Part shown: piece after piece, positions 20,421 to 31,304 of the stretch
Numbering within the stretch: the first letter of the stretch is position 1
Layout: each line of letters begins with the position of its first letter
Assembly: GCA_019828595.1 (NCBI GenBank)
Contig: JAHQRK010000001.1
Coordinates: 3,224,001-3,288,000, forward strand
DNA: 64,000 bases
Direction: 5' to 3'
DNA from: Aphanomyces cochlioides
Lineage: Eukaryota > Oomycota > Saprolegniomycetes > Saprolegniales > Verrucalvaceae
Notes under the pieces: generated by a model
Seen by the model: only the letters and a program-made list of their open reading frames with translations
Database searches by the model: none
Told to the model about the DNA's origin: nothing
Made by a program: the position numbers and the translations under genes

Positions 20421-20876
20421 CTATTCTAATTTATCCTCTGGAATATCGCTAGACATGAGTTTTACCATCGTAGTTGTTTTGAAATTCAGTTTCGCATTGA
20501 GAGACGATAACAGAGCCTTCACCGTCGCCAAGTCCCTTTCACGCTTGACCTTCGTCAAGTGATTTCGTCGCTTTTCCAAGAAAATTATTCGAGATTGTTC
20601 TTGGGACATTTTGCGCTCACGCCGAGCTGTTTTAAGAGGGATAGGGTCGACGCACTGTATTGAACGTAGATTCTTTGATTCAGCTGTTTCGGCATAACTC
20701 TTTTTCAAGAGTTTTTTTACCTCGCAAAGATCTCGTCTTGCCTTCGGCCTTTGCGCGGATGGCATGTCTGCTTGATTAGAGTTCACCAGGTTGATGGAAA
20801 TGGTGCAATTGACAGTGAAGTTGATCATTGAACGCGGATTTTTTACAATGGCAATGAAGATAAGCCTCTGGTGCAT
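20421..20876 (-). CDS. Lys/Arg-rich ORF of unknown nature
   Basis: An ATG frame of 151 codons with a basic second half (KARRDLCEVKKLLKKSYAET, ARRERKMSQEQSRIIFLEKR) that could form a helix. It overlaps the beginning of the hAT relic on the other strand and has no recognisable domain. It may be a second element gene or chance. Confidence 0.25.
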   Translation of the reverse strand: MHQRLIFIAIVKNPRSMINFTVNCTISINLVNSNQADMPSAQRPKARRDLCEVKKLLKKSYAETAESKNLRSIQCVDPIPLKTARRERKMSQEQSRIIFLEKRRNHLTKVKRERDLATVKALLSSLNAKLNFKTTTMVKLMSSDIPEDKLE

Positions 20877-20889
20877 ATTATTCTATTTA

Positions 20890-21926
20890 AAAACGACCAG
20901 GGCGTTCAACGTACAATAGTGAGGCTACACTTGCACGTCATTCGGGTGAATGGATTGCTCAAGACATTGAAGACACAATGCGCAATTTACCCTGTGATAT
21001 TGCTGGAGTGTGTACTGACAACACAGCGGCAAACAAAAAGGCTTGGTAGATACTCGAAAGCAAGTTTCCGACGAAGTTCTTCTATGGCTGTGTTTGTCAT
21101 GGCCTTCATTTGATTGTCTAGGATTTGTTTCGACCAAGCAAGACCTCACCACCCTGATGGCTTTCCTTTCTCCGACCTCGTGGAGTTTTCGGATAAATGC
21201 AATGAAGTGGTGAAATTCTTACGGAGCCACCATTCCATGAAGGCGAGCTTTACAGAAGCTCAAAAGGCGAAAGGTTGCCGTGCACTTGCTCTTACCTGCG
21301 TCACAAGATGGGGAACCTTGGAACAATGCTTTGATACATTGTTCGAATCAGAAGCTGTAGAAGCGACATATTTCAAGAAGATTGCCAGTGCCAGGTGGGA
21401 CCTTATCAATGGCAACGGGCATGGCGTCGCATACTTGCTGGATCCGCGCTACAATGGTGTTGGAATTGTTGATGAAGAGTTGAAAGACCGAATCGAAGAC
21501 TTCATTGTCGCATTTCTTCCTGCCGACGGTGCAGAATCCTCTCAAGAGAGAAGAGAACAAATGGAGGATGAGTACAAGAAGTTTCAATTATTTGTCATCA
21601 AGCAGCAAGAAGAACAAGGGCGGTGCTACGTCCGATTGATAAAGAAGATATCAGTTCTTGAGTTTTGGAGCATTGAAGGACGACAATGGCCTTTACTCAG
21701 ACATCTTGCACGTCGTGTATTTAGTTTAGTCCCATCCAGTGCTGCGTCTGAGCGAAGCTTCTCAACTGAAGGATTTATTCACTCAAAACTCAGAAATTCT
21801 CTGTCTAGAGAAAGTGTCATGAAGCTTGTGTTCATTAAAACGAACCACAAAGCCTTTGAAGCTGTTGATAGCAATGACCAAGACAGTTACGACTCAGAAA
21901 ATAGCCTTTCCGAAGGTAATGCATAG
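20890..21926 (+). pseudogene. hAT-family transposase, C-terminal two thirds, with stops and a frameshift
   Basis: The DUF659 part reads RHSGEWIAQDIEDTMRNLPC, VCTDNTAANKKAW, TAG, ILESKFPTKFFYGCVCHGLHLIV, TAG. The frame then shifts near 21145 and stays open as PDGFPFSDLVEFSDKCNEVV, GVAYLLDPRYNGVGI, and the hAT C-terminal dimerisation domain (WPLLRHLARRVFSLVPSSAA, SERSFSTEGFIHSKLRNSLS). There are two nonsense codons plus one frameshift. The right end may reach the CAGAGGTGGAAAAACCA-like sequence (minus strand) near 22014-22030, but no matching left end was found. Confidence 0.78.
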
Positions 21927-22039
21927 ATCAATTTTAAAAAATGAATGAAATATTGGTTTTATTATGGTTTTTGGCGAATAAAATAAAACCAAAAAGCAAT
22001 CCTAAAAAACCAAATGGTTTTTCCACCTCTGTGTACAGT

Positions 22040-22737
22040 ATAGCTAAAATTCTCAGGGTTAGTACTATCTGTAGGCGTCCTAAAATGTACTAGAATCACC
22101 CTGTCTGTCATTCAACAATCTATCTGAAGCAATTGAGTCAATTTGAGATATAAATGTTTAGGGTGATTTACACACTTCAATGTCTCTTTGTTGGGCGATA
22201 TCTTTATCTCGGGGCTTACTTTTTCTTCAACATTATCAATCAATATTTTTCCATAAATTGATTCAATTTTACCTTAGTTTATATGCAACTAGGACTGAGC
22301 TTTCTCTTTTTGTGTAATGGATCGCGATAGTGACTAAACGACTCAATCATACAGTTCAATAAATTTGTTTCATATATTATTGTCGTAACTGGAATTTCGA
22401 TATGTTTCAATCAATTGACGCATACACTATTTAAGGTTTACACAATCATTTTCTTATATTGCCCTCGATTAAGATCCGTAATAGTGTAATTTTAAACGTT
22501 TTAAATGTTTGAAAACCATGTTCGAATCATTCAATTTCATTTTATTTTAAGTTTGTATTGCGTCATTTTTGCGTCAAAATGGCTGCGTCGATATTTTCTT
22601 TGCAAGACTCCAGTATTTTTCTGGAGTCACAATATTGCATTCCAAATTTTTGTCGCATTGACTTACGAAATAATGCGTACTGTCGGTATCTCTGTGAGCC
22701 AATATTTCGTCTTCATTTCAATTTAGTCACGGTGCTA
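22040..22737. other. AT-rich interval without a gene
   Basis: Only chance ORFs. It lies between the hAT relic and the pogo-like element; nothing else is visible. Confidence 0.4.
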
Positions 22738-24485
22738 CAGTAAAACCTACCAAGTGAAACACCTCTTTTAGCGAAACACCTCACAAGTTGAACAAAAAAT
22801 GAGTCCACGGTGGTCAATTCCATGCATTTTAACCTATCAAGTGAAATAGAAAAACCTATGAACAGAAACACATTAATAAAGAATTGAATATTGTGAGATT
22901 CATTCTAAATAGTGAGATGGGCTGGAAATGTATATAATAACTGCAACTGTGATATGATTCCTATCATACCGAATGACGCAATATGATTGGAAGTTAATAT
23001 AATAGATTGACTTGACGAAAACACAACATGAACCTCATGAAGATATTCCATAAGCACATACCAGCAGTACTATCATGCCTAGTCCTCCTTCATGCTAACT
23101 GTAATCGAAAGTTTTCCTTTTCTGTCTCTCGTTGTTCTGTGCCGTTTCTCACTCCGGCTATACAAAAGAAATATTGACACATCGAACTCATGTGCTGCAA
23201 TCTAAGTGAATGAGTCATGTACCTTGTAGAGGGTGTTTATTGTGCGTGGTGCTGATTCAATAGATTATTGCTCTACTACCTACTGTTCAACATGTAGAGG
23301 GGGATGCGAGATTTCTTTTAGACTTTGGCAACGTCAAAAGTTTATAGGGTTATGAGGTAGTGGCGAAGGTGTGGAGATCACATCCGTCATCATTATTTAT
23401 GACTCCTACAGTTTCGTTTATGCCTTAATTGACTATTCGTATAGTTTTCAAGATATCCACAATGCTTTGTGTTTTGTGCTCGACATTTATATATGCTAAC
23501 AGTACAATCAGGCGAGTGAGCGCATGAAACGTCAACAAGTGTCGTGTTCTGCTGCAGCTAGCCTAGCTTATATCCGTGCTAGACGTTAAATTTATTTAGG
23601 GCATCTTTGTTTCTCGGTTAGACTTCATGCTGGCGACTAAATGAAGCTTCGTATCTGCCAATATTTGTATGTTGAAAAACCGTGATAGAATCTCTATCAC
23701 AGTTGCTCAGAATTTTGCACATTTCAGTTCTGTATACTGAAATCAAGTCAAAAACTTGTTTTGAAAATGTTTTTCAGGCAAACTGTGATAGATTTCCTAT
23801 CACACTCTAATACAAAAAGATCATGTTTTTATCATAGATGCAGCAGATGTATCGATTTTTTTAATCGATTTTCCAATCTCGCAGCCAATCAGAATCAAGT
23901 ATTTAACTAATTCACATAAAACACACCCTAACACACATGTAATTAATTTGGCCAATATTCGGTTTAACTTGGCTTCAGTATGGTCAAATCGATTTGGAAA
24001 CGCATTTGAGTTTTGGTCAAAAATACAAATTTGACTGAAATTGACAATACTAGTCAGAAGTACAAAATACTATAGAAATATTATCAAATTCATTCAAAGT
24101 TGTGAGAGGACTTTAATGTATCGATATTTCAAATCAATTTGCACGTCAAACAGCCAACCAGAACCGAGTATTTACCTCATTTGGCAAAATTACTGAGCTT
24201 TCAATTTGACACACTGAAAATATTTTGATTTTTGTAAAAGACACGAATGGCAATTTAGAGAAAGGTGTCAATTTTGTCGTGGAATGGTAGGCTGATGTCC
24301 TCCAAGACATTGACCCAGGAGAGCGTTTCGAAGACAACGATATAAAATTCTCCATATCAGAAGCCATGATTCACAGAAAACCGTTGGGTGACGCATATAC
24401 TTGGGCACCTCGGGTAACGAAACACCTGCCAAGTTGAACAAGATTCCCGTCCACCAACAAGTGTTTCACTTGGTAGGTTTCATGT
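22738..24485. mobile_element. Pogo/Tc1-like element with eroded interior
   Basis: The left end CAGTAAAACCTACCAAGTGAAACAC and the right end (minus strand) CATGAAACCTACCAAGTGAAACAC are inverted repeats. TA flanks each side (22736-22737 and 24486-24487). A second box, CGAAACACCT-xx-CAAGTTGAACAA, occurs in the same orientation near each end (about 22771 and 24418). The interior has no intact transposase; a trace at 24294-24400 (plus strand ADVLQDIDPGERFEDNDIKF) may be the acidic C-terminus of one. Confidence 0.65.
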
Positions 24486-24858
24486 ATTTAGTACCATTGG
24501 TTTTGAGCTGAATATTAAAATGTCATAAGCTATCCTTTGTATGACTCTCATGAAATACCATGCGAAAAATAGCGATGAATATTCCGACAAATGAGATTAT
24601 TCGCAATATCTTATTCGGCATCTCCAGGTGAATGAAATGCGACTAGAAAATGTAAACAGCTTTAGTTGCTCCGGAGATACGAAAATATTGGAAAAAATCT
24701 GGCCGATTATTGACGAATAAGATTTCTCATGCCACATTTTTGTCTCATTTGTGGTGCTTCTACCAACAAATCCACAAGACTCATGGATATGTTTGACCTA
24801 GATTAAGTAATAGTTTTCATTAATTACGATATCAAACAGATTCAACAAAACTCTGTTA

Positions 24859-25381
24859 GGGCGTTGTCGAAGTTTCGTGAATCGACTTTTTGACTATCTA
24901 CTTTTATGAGTTTGAAAAAGCACTACCGTGGTCGACGTTATCGACTTTCATCAACCGGATAATAATGTATTCTGTTCCACAGTTCTTTGAACGCCAGTCA
25001 TTGCGTCACCTCAATTGCCGAAGACCAAGCCGCCATGTCCGAGGCCAAGTCGAAACATGCACAACACCCGTGGACGTGCTGTGGCGCGTTTGCATGCCGC
25101 CGGCCATCACTTCCAATGATCGCCGCTGCGCCAACGATGCAGGCCATCACAGCGAGCAGAGAGGGGTTGTCCATGGCAACCGGACAAAAGAAAATTGCCC
25201 CTACTTTTTTCAAAATCTTCGTCTACTTATTGCCGACTTTTTCACACCCAAATTCAAGATGTTTTATCGACTTTTTCAAAAAGTAGGTCCAGGACCTACT
25301 TCGAGAAAAAGTCGATGCACCCACCTATTTCTGATAACGTCGACGACGAAAAAGTCGACTTTTTCAACTCCGACCAGGCCC
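24859..25381. mobile_element. Harbinger-type MITE with a GC-rich core
   Basis: Imperfect termini of about 34 bp (GGGCGTTGTCGAAGTTTCGT and, inverted, GGGCCTGGTCGGAGTTG, both leading into TCGACTTTTT) are flanked by TTA on both sides (24856-24858 and 25382-25384). The middle, about 24990-25200, is clearly richer in G+C than the surroundings and has open frames on both strands. It also contains a 21 bp palindrome centred on TAGGTCCAGGACCTA at 25281-25301. It is probably a non-autonomous element carrying captured sequence. Confidence 0.7.
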
Positions 25382-25439
25382 TTAATAAGAGCCCCGGATG
25401 AATAAATAATAAACGAAACAAAATAATTAATAAGATGTA

Positions 25440-25871
25440 CTTCCTCTGTCCCTCTTTACCGTCGACAGAGAAAATCCAACTTTTTCCACTTTACCACCGA
25501 CAGTGCACAATAATTGGCCAAAACATGAAATAAGTGCATGTTATTGGTTAAAAACCTTGACGGTCATCCAGTCTGAAATGGATGACATTGATCATTAAGC
25601 ATATGGAAACTCTAAACCACATGGCGCCTTTGCTCGAGGGACCGTAGTATTTTTACTGATATTTAAATATTTTGAATTTTTAAAACTGGGTGATTTCTAT
25701 GAAGTCATTTTTGGGCGCCAAAACGTTGTTCTCCCTCTTTGCAGTCAATAGACACTCTCTTTAGCTATTCATTGTCTTTCCAACGTGATATCGATCATAA
25801 AAAATAACTTGATTTGATTTTTTGGGGTCACATTGAAGTAAAATGTCGGCGGTAAAGTGGAACAGAGGAAG
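25440..25871. mobile_element. Mariner/Stowaway-like MITE
   Basis: Termini CTTCCTCTGTCCCTCTTTAC at the left and, inverted, CTTCCTCTGTTCCACTTTAC at the right extend to about 28 bp with three mismatches and are flanked by TA (25438-25439 and 25872-25873). A sub-terminal copy of CCACTTTACC-x-CCGACA lies near 25475. There is no coding capacity. It abuts the 3' end of the Merlin relic. Confidence 0.82.
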
Positions 25872-25873
25872 TA

Positions 25874-26830
25874 TTATACACCATGTTTCCTACGCAGAGC
25901 TTGGCATATTCCACTCATGAACATTTCGTCATGTGTGTCGCTTTCCAAGCGCCACGTGCCACATATACTCTCGATATATTCAGGGAGAACATCCCTGAAC
26001 ATACCACGCATCATTTTGAGAAACCGCATTACGCGAATATCCCATACAACCTCGACACTCTGGGTATGGGCACCATTGCTGGGGTTTACAAAGTTTCGAG
26101 AGTGATTAACCCCACATGTGGATATACTCCATGTCACGCAAGAGAGGATTCGTCGACAGAGTGTGTCGCTCATTCGACGACACGTATGAAGAAAACTTGT
26201 CCGACATTATCGTTGTTCCAGGCTTTATGTGGTCACGAATAATGGTGGACAATGCCTCCTTCGTACGGTTGTTGAAGACAATACGACCAAACCACCTGCC
26301 TGAACCCCTCTCAACCCCGCCAAAAAGCCAATACTCAGTGTATCGACACCCCCTTTGGAACTTGGGCTTCTTGATCAGAGAAGTCTCGTCAATTTCGACG
26401 CTAGATAATAGACAATAAGTTATTTTTCATTTATCAATACTTACCTTCATTTCATCGCGGCAAATTTCCTTCGTACAGACGTCCCTCAATAAACCGTAGA
26501 TGTTTCTCGCGGTAACCACACTTACACGTTTTTCTCGTGCAGTCTTTGTGACAGGCTTTTGGGAAGCCCAGTCGTACATGATGCGGACAGCAACGTGAAT
26601 TCGGCAGCGCATTCCCTCGAAGAATGATCCTTTTCGCACGCTGATCTCCTTGTCATTGCAGTTGGCACTACGGCAACGCCATCGGCCAGCATAAATAGAC
26701 ATTGGTTGCACACATAAGGGACAGGATAGCCCCCTCGCAATAATCCAACATTGATGCACCATTGAATGTACGTCGCTTCATCACACGACACTGCCATAAC
26801 AGTGTCATGCGAAAACCATCCCACGATAGA
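25874..26830 (-). pseudogene. Merlin (IS1595/ISXO2-like) transposase, multiply frameshifted
   Basis: Minus strand in at least four frame segments. (1) MAVSCDEATYIQWCINVGLL. (2) SCPLCVQPMSIYAGRWRCRS with a CxxC zinc ribbon and SVRKGSFF. (3) VEIDETSLIKKPKFQRGCRY, WLFGGVERGSGRWFGRIVFN and GTTIMSDKFSSYV (catalytic Asp residues). (4) VNHSRNFVNPSNGAHTQSVE, then WDIRVMRFLKMM. This is the complete order of the DDE_Tnp_IS1595 family, called Merlin in eukaryotes. Frame breaks fall near 26730, 26400 (where an intron-like GTAAGT..TAG does not restore frame) and 26115. The 3' end stops at the MITE boundary at 25873. Confidence 0.78.
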
Positions 26831-27045
26831 TGAGTCGTAGTGGCTCACACGGTTACTCGACACCAGCTTTTGCAAAGTAAAACGGGGGGTTTGTTAGTAC
26901 TGAATCACTTCACTGACTATGTCTACTGTTTTCGTTGGGTTCATGCGTTTTGAGCCATTCATTGATTATTCGAAAAAATTGTTATCCAGTTGAATTTATA
27001 GATAATTTTCATTTATTAAATACCGGGGCTTTATTCCAAAGAAAA

Positions 27046-27143
27046 ACGGGTCAGATTGATATCTGTATAACAATATCCGGATTATCTGAATCAACTTTTA
27101 ATTGGCGCGTTGTGTGAGATTCGACATTTGAAAAGGATCGTCG
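27046..27143. repeat. ~100 bp direct repeat, copy 1
   Basis: Starts ACGGGTCAGATTGATATCTG, contains AATATCCGGATTATC and AATTGGCGCG, and ends TTTGAAAAGGATCGTC. A close copy lies at 30250-30355 in the same orientation. The two bracket Crypton 2. Confidence 0.7.
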
Positions 27144-27606
27144 CAATGGATATGTTTGACCTATAGTTTTCATCAATTATGCCAAAGATATTTAAGGCAC
27201 ACTGTTCTGTAGTTGATTTTTCAAGTTTCACTGTTTGATCTACACTAAAGCATGAAGTTATTCCCGTTTTCATTGTGCTATCATCTAAACATGATGACGA
27301 TTTCAATCTGAAGTACTACCATTAACAAAAAAACATAAGGATACTATGCCAAAAAACAAGTGTCGTAAGGCCACTGGCCTTACATTTTCCATTTTCGGAC
27401 AATAAAATTTTCAGGTTATTTTGACGAAAAATGACGACACGATTGACGACGGGGAACAGAAAGCGTGAGGCTGTCAGCCTTACAAAAATGGCATCCAATG
27501 AGATGCGTCGGATTTGCTTAATTCTCGGCCAATCAAGAGTAAATTCACGAAAGTGCAGTCGTAGTTCAGTCGATATTTAAGCAGACACCCCTCAAGACAA
27601 AACACA

Positions 27607-29784
27607 ATGAGTTTGTTTACGATTGAACAAGCTCGTCACAATCGCATTGCAAGCGACACACGCAAAAGCTACAAGTCTGGGGTAAACCAGGTCATAAAGT
27701 GGTTGATACTACAGGGAAAAGAGGATCTTTTGATGCCGTGTCCGCTGAACAACGACGAGAGGACACTGAACTTAAATCTCTTCACTTATCACCATTTCCT
27801 CCAGTTCTTAGTGTGGACAGTGAATCACAAGTCCGTCGAAGTTTCTACTCTCAACGGATATCGCAGTGCCATTCGTAGTTTGTACAAGGATCAAAGGATC
27901 TCTCTGCCAGAGGAATTTGGTGAAGATATTCGTGAGGTATTTTCAGGTATCACATTAAAAGATATATTAAAAATTTAAGTTAATCTCTAGGCCTCCGTCG
28001 AGCAAAGGCACACGAGCTACAGTCTGGCGACAAGGGCTTCACTGGGAAGCGACCTCTTACCTTTTCCAATTTTGAGAAGTTGGCCATGGATACCATGCTT
28101 ATGTTTGATGGCGGTTTCACGCATTTGTTTCTTGTCCTCTCTTGGAACTTGATGAGTCGCTCAACGAGCACAGAAACAATAAGGTTAGCTGGTGTCTGCA
28201 CAAAGATTTCTGATAGAATGTAGATTTGAACACATTTCATGTGAAGACGACAGCATCGGGGTTGTTTTCCACAAGACAAAGACCTCACAAGAAGGTATTT
28301 TGTATTTAGATAACTTCATGCATAATTAGTATAGGGACGAAAAACAAAGACCCACGACATTGCTACTCGAATCCTTTCAACCCTCAAGTTTGTTTGTTTC
28401 TTGCTTTAGGCATCTACCTCGCTTGCAACAGTCACATTGAGCCAAAGCAGCTCTTTCCTGGCTCAAAACAAAAAGTAGATTTCATTTTATATTTAGTTTA
28501 TTCATGAGATGTAGGATCGATTTGGGAAGAGCTTGAACAAACTTCTTCAGACTTGGGGCCATGTGGATGTGGCGGACAATAAAGCGCCGAAAGATATCGG
28601 TACCCACGCCATCCGCAAGGGGGCAGCGACATTTGTTTCCTCTGGAAGCACCGGTGGCCCCTCCATAGTAAGTGTCTGTCTCCGGTGTGGGTGGTCGCTT
28701 GGTAACGTCATGGAACGCTACTTCCGCTACGAAGCAGCGGGCGATCAGTTTACAGGTCGAGTCGTTGCGGGTCTGCCTGTCAATAGTGCTGACTTTGCTA
28801 TTCTTCCCCCCACACTTTCTTGATCCAAACGACGTCACTGTGATTGAAATGGTCAAATCCATGTTCCCCACACTACATAGTGTGCCTCATTTGGCTGGTG
28901 TTTTGAAACTAGCTCTAGCTAGCCTTGTCTATCATCGAAGTTTCCTTGCGAGCCGGCTACCTCCAAACCATGCATTATTCTCTACCCCTGTATTTACAAA
29001 CTACCTTGCTCGTGAACAGTTAAAGTCCAAGATTGCATGCAAGTTTGAGTCTCAATGCATGCGAGCAAGTGGGATTCCACCTCACGTTGAGGTCTACAAG
29101 AAGCTCGAATCGAACCAAACCAGCATTTTGGCCATACCCAACATAATTCTGGATGGCGTTCGTTCAATCATTGAAGAAAGTTCACTTGCGTCGGGCAATA
29201 TCACCCGCGATTTCTTGGAATCAACATTGTCAAATATAATTTTCAACTTATTGGTAACAAACAAGACGACGACGCCACAAGTTGACCATCCACAGTCTCA
29301 ATCAGTGTCGACAGTTGTTCATACTTGGGGTGGTGGCTTGCACAAACTACCAGAAGATTTTGAATTTCCTAGTGTAGATTTGGCTACTGCGTGGAGACTA
29401 TGGTGGTTGAGGAATCCTGGGAAAAGACTGCCTCCGTACCGTACAATATCTACATTGGACCTTGCTACAAAGAAGAAAAGGAACGATTTCTACAATTGGG
29501 AGTTTTTGATGTCTAGGATGATTGATTTCTATGAAAGATCTACTGGTTCTAAGCTGAGATCCATGTCGACGGAAGCGGATGTATCGAGCGCTCTCTTTGT
29601 GGCCAAAGGCTTGCTTGATTCAATTTGGGGAAGTACGGAAAAGGGCCGAGAGCGTCGAGATGCACAGCTCAAGATATCCACGCTTGTTCGATTGTTGCGG
29701 GGGTCAACAGAGCCGGCGTTTTCACGACCATTCAAGCACAGAAAGCGGAACAAGCACCAGCAAATTCCTCCACAGACTCAATGA
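27607..29784 (+). mobile_element. Crypton-type element 2, oomycete type, frameshifted
   Basis: Several exons and short introns encode the following in order: an N-terminal core-binding domain (ASDTRKSYKSGVNQVIKWLI); GLRRAKAHELQSGDKG after a first intron near 27960-27990; the first catalytic Arg region (FLVLSWNLMSRSTSTETIR); ISCEDDSIGVVFHKTKTSQE; NPFNPQVCLFLALGIYLACN; and the H-x-x-R box and Tyr (IGTHAIRKGAATF, VMERYFRYEAAGDQF). In the C6 run at 28806-28811 the frame stops (PPTLS) but continues one base off as PPHFLDPNDVTVIEMVKSMF for 320 residues. That part includes a helical C-terminal domain (WRLWWLRNPGKRLPPYRTIS) typical of large oomycete Cryptons. One extra C accounts for the break. Confidence 0.75.
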
Positions 29785-29819
29785 TAAATGCCTGTAAAAT
29801 CATAAATCGTCACCATGTA

Positions 29820-30245
29820 TATTTCAACAACTTACCACGCAGCATAGTTTCCAGAGAGATGTCCACATGCCCGCCGTTTCCATGGCGAAGAGAAAAAGAC
29901 CAAGCCATTCTTCATTCGGTGGCACTACAACTTCATATCCTTCGTGTTGGCTACATAGAGGCCCTCCTAGAATATGAAATAGTAACATAGATATCAATGA
30001 TCGAGCTTACCATCCGTTTGTGATCAACGAGAGGCAGTACCATCTTCCTTGCCTTGTCGCTTTTCGAAATGCAATCTATGACGGCTTGAAGTGTTATATC
30101 CAATCATCTACAAGACTAAGTATGATTGGACATAATAATCACGTAGGGCCGGTGGCACTACGATTTCCATCGACAATTCAATAAAGTGCGCTGGATATAT
30201 CATGGATATTGCAAGCATTGCAGTGATCAAATTCACCTACAAAAG
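29820..30245 (-). pseudogene. Possible remnant of a minus-strand helical-repeat gene
   Basis: Minus strand reading after a TTTGTAG acceptor-like site gives NLITAMLAISMIYPAHFIEL then SMEIVVPPALRD. Further on, ITLQAVIDCISKSDKARKMV with LPLVDHKRM and a GTAAGC donor appears, and then GYEVVVPPNEEWLGLFLFAM. The repeated xxVVPPxx pattern suggests HEAT/armadillo-like repeats. I cannot join all pieces in one frame, and the 5' end is missing. Low confidence. Confidence 0.25.
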
Positions 30246-30249
30246 TAGA

Positions 30250-30355
30250 ACGGGTCAGATTGATATCCGTATAATAATATCCGGATTATCCTACTATAAT
30301 AGTACTAGTAATCAACTTTGAATTGGCGCGTATTCGACATTTGAAAAGGATCGTC
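30250..30355. repeat. ~105 bp direct repeat, copy 2 (promoter region of the next gene)
   Basis: Close copy of 27046-27143 with a roughly 10 bp insertion (CTACTATAATAGTACTAGTA region). It contains the ATATCCGGATTAT palindrome at 30278-30290, 70 bp before the ATG at 30360. Confidence 0.7.
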
Positions 30356-30359
30356 ACAC

Positions 30360-31256
30360 ATGGAGGACCATCACGGAGAATCTGACAGTGATGTGACCGT
30401 GCTTGGCAGTCCACCTTTCTGCAGTTACCTTGATTCTCCCTGCCTGATGAGTCAAGAAGCACAGTTTTTTCGAGTGGCGCAACCTATTGCTAGTGATGTT
30501 GACAGTGATCAAGAGACTTTCGTCCTCAGTCTACCTTCGCCTTCCCCTTCAATGGCGAGTGTGCTGCCACAAAAGGAAGGTATTTTGTATCTCATCAATT
30601 ACTTTGTAACTAAAATGGCGGATCGTCAGTCTCAAAGTCACCTGAGAGAGTCACTTCGTTGTCAAGTGATGAAGTCTCATGCTTTCCAGACCCCAGTACC
30701 GGTTGGAATGAACGCTTGAGTAAGATGGTACCCACTGCAATCACGCCCAAAAAAGCAAGTATCAACACCCATAATGGATCGCCCTGCGCTCAGTCCAGTC
30801 ACACGACTTGCAAAGATGTTCATGGATTATCACCAAGCATCATCTCATCAAAGAGTCCTGCATATTGCCCAATTGACGTGACTCGCACCCGTAGTCCTCT
30901 AGTCTTATCACCGGCTTCTCAGCTATGCGTGCTATCTCAAATCGGAGACTTGGGTCAATCTGCATCGCCCCAAATGCTTCAAAGCGGTGTATGCGAACCC
31001 ATGTGGAGAAGAGGCCATAAACGGTCAGCACAGATGTCAATGGAACGGCTCGAACATAATCCACAACCCGTGCGGCGATCCAACAATGTGTTTGGCAAGA
31101 AATTGATAAGCATCGCAGCCGATTGGGACTCATGCAGCGGTACGCTCGCATCACTTTCTTGACATTCTTGCAATCGTAGAGAAAATCTTTGATGGGGAAA
31201 CGAGTAATGGCGAGGAATGGGCTTTTGACAACTGTTCAGATAGCGATTTTGATTAA
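30360..31256 (+). CDS. Acidic, Ser/Pro-rich protein of unknown function
   Basis: Three exons joined by introns 30580-30629 (50 nt) and 31140-31179 (40 nt), both GT-AG, give 268 residues. The first residues are acidic (MEDHHGESDSDVTVLGSPPF). The middle is Ser/Pro-rich with many SP dipeptides (KSPERVTSLSSDEVS, TRTRSPLVLSPASQ). A short basic stretch (MWRRGHKRSAQMSMERL) precedes an acidic end (NGEEWAFDNCSDSDFD). It looks like a disordered nuclear phospho-protein or transcription regulator; no family is recognised. Both splices are in frame, which supports the model. The upstream repeat provides a CCGGAT palindrome. Confidence 0.55.
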
Positions 31257-31304
31257 ACGTAGGTTGTGCCATTGACTCGTGCGCTGTAACTCTAACTACA
31301 TGAT

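Noticed and set aside
20292..22035. TGTACACAG / CTGTGTACA as terminal repeats of the hAT element
   Set aside because: The palindromic 9-mer is short, and the sequences just inside it do not match each other, so the element ends could not be established.
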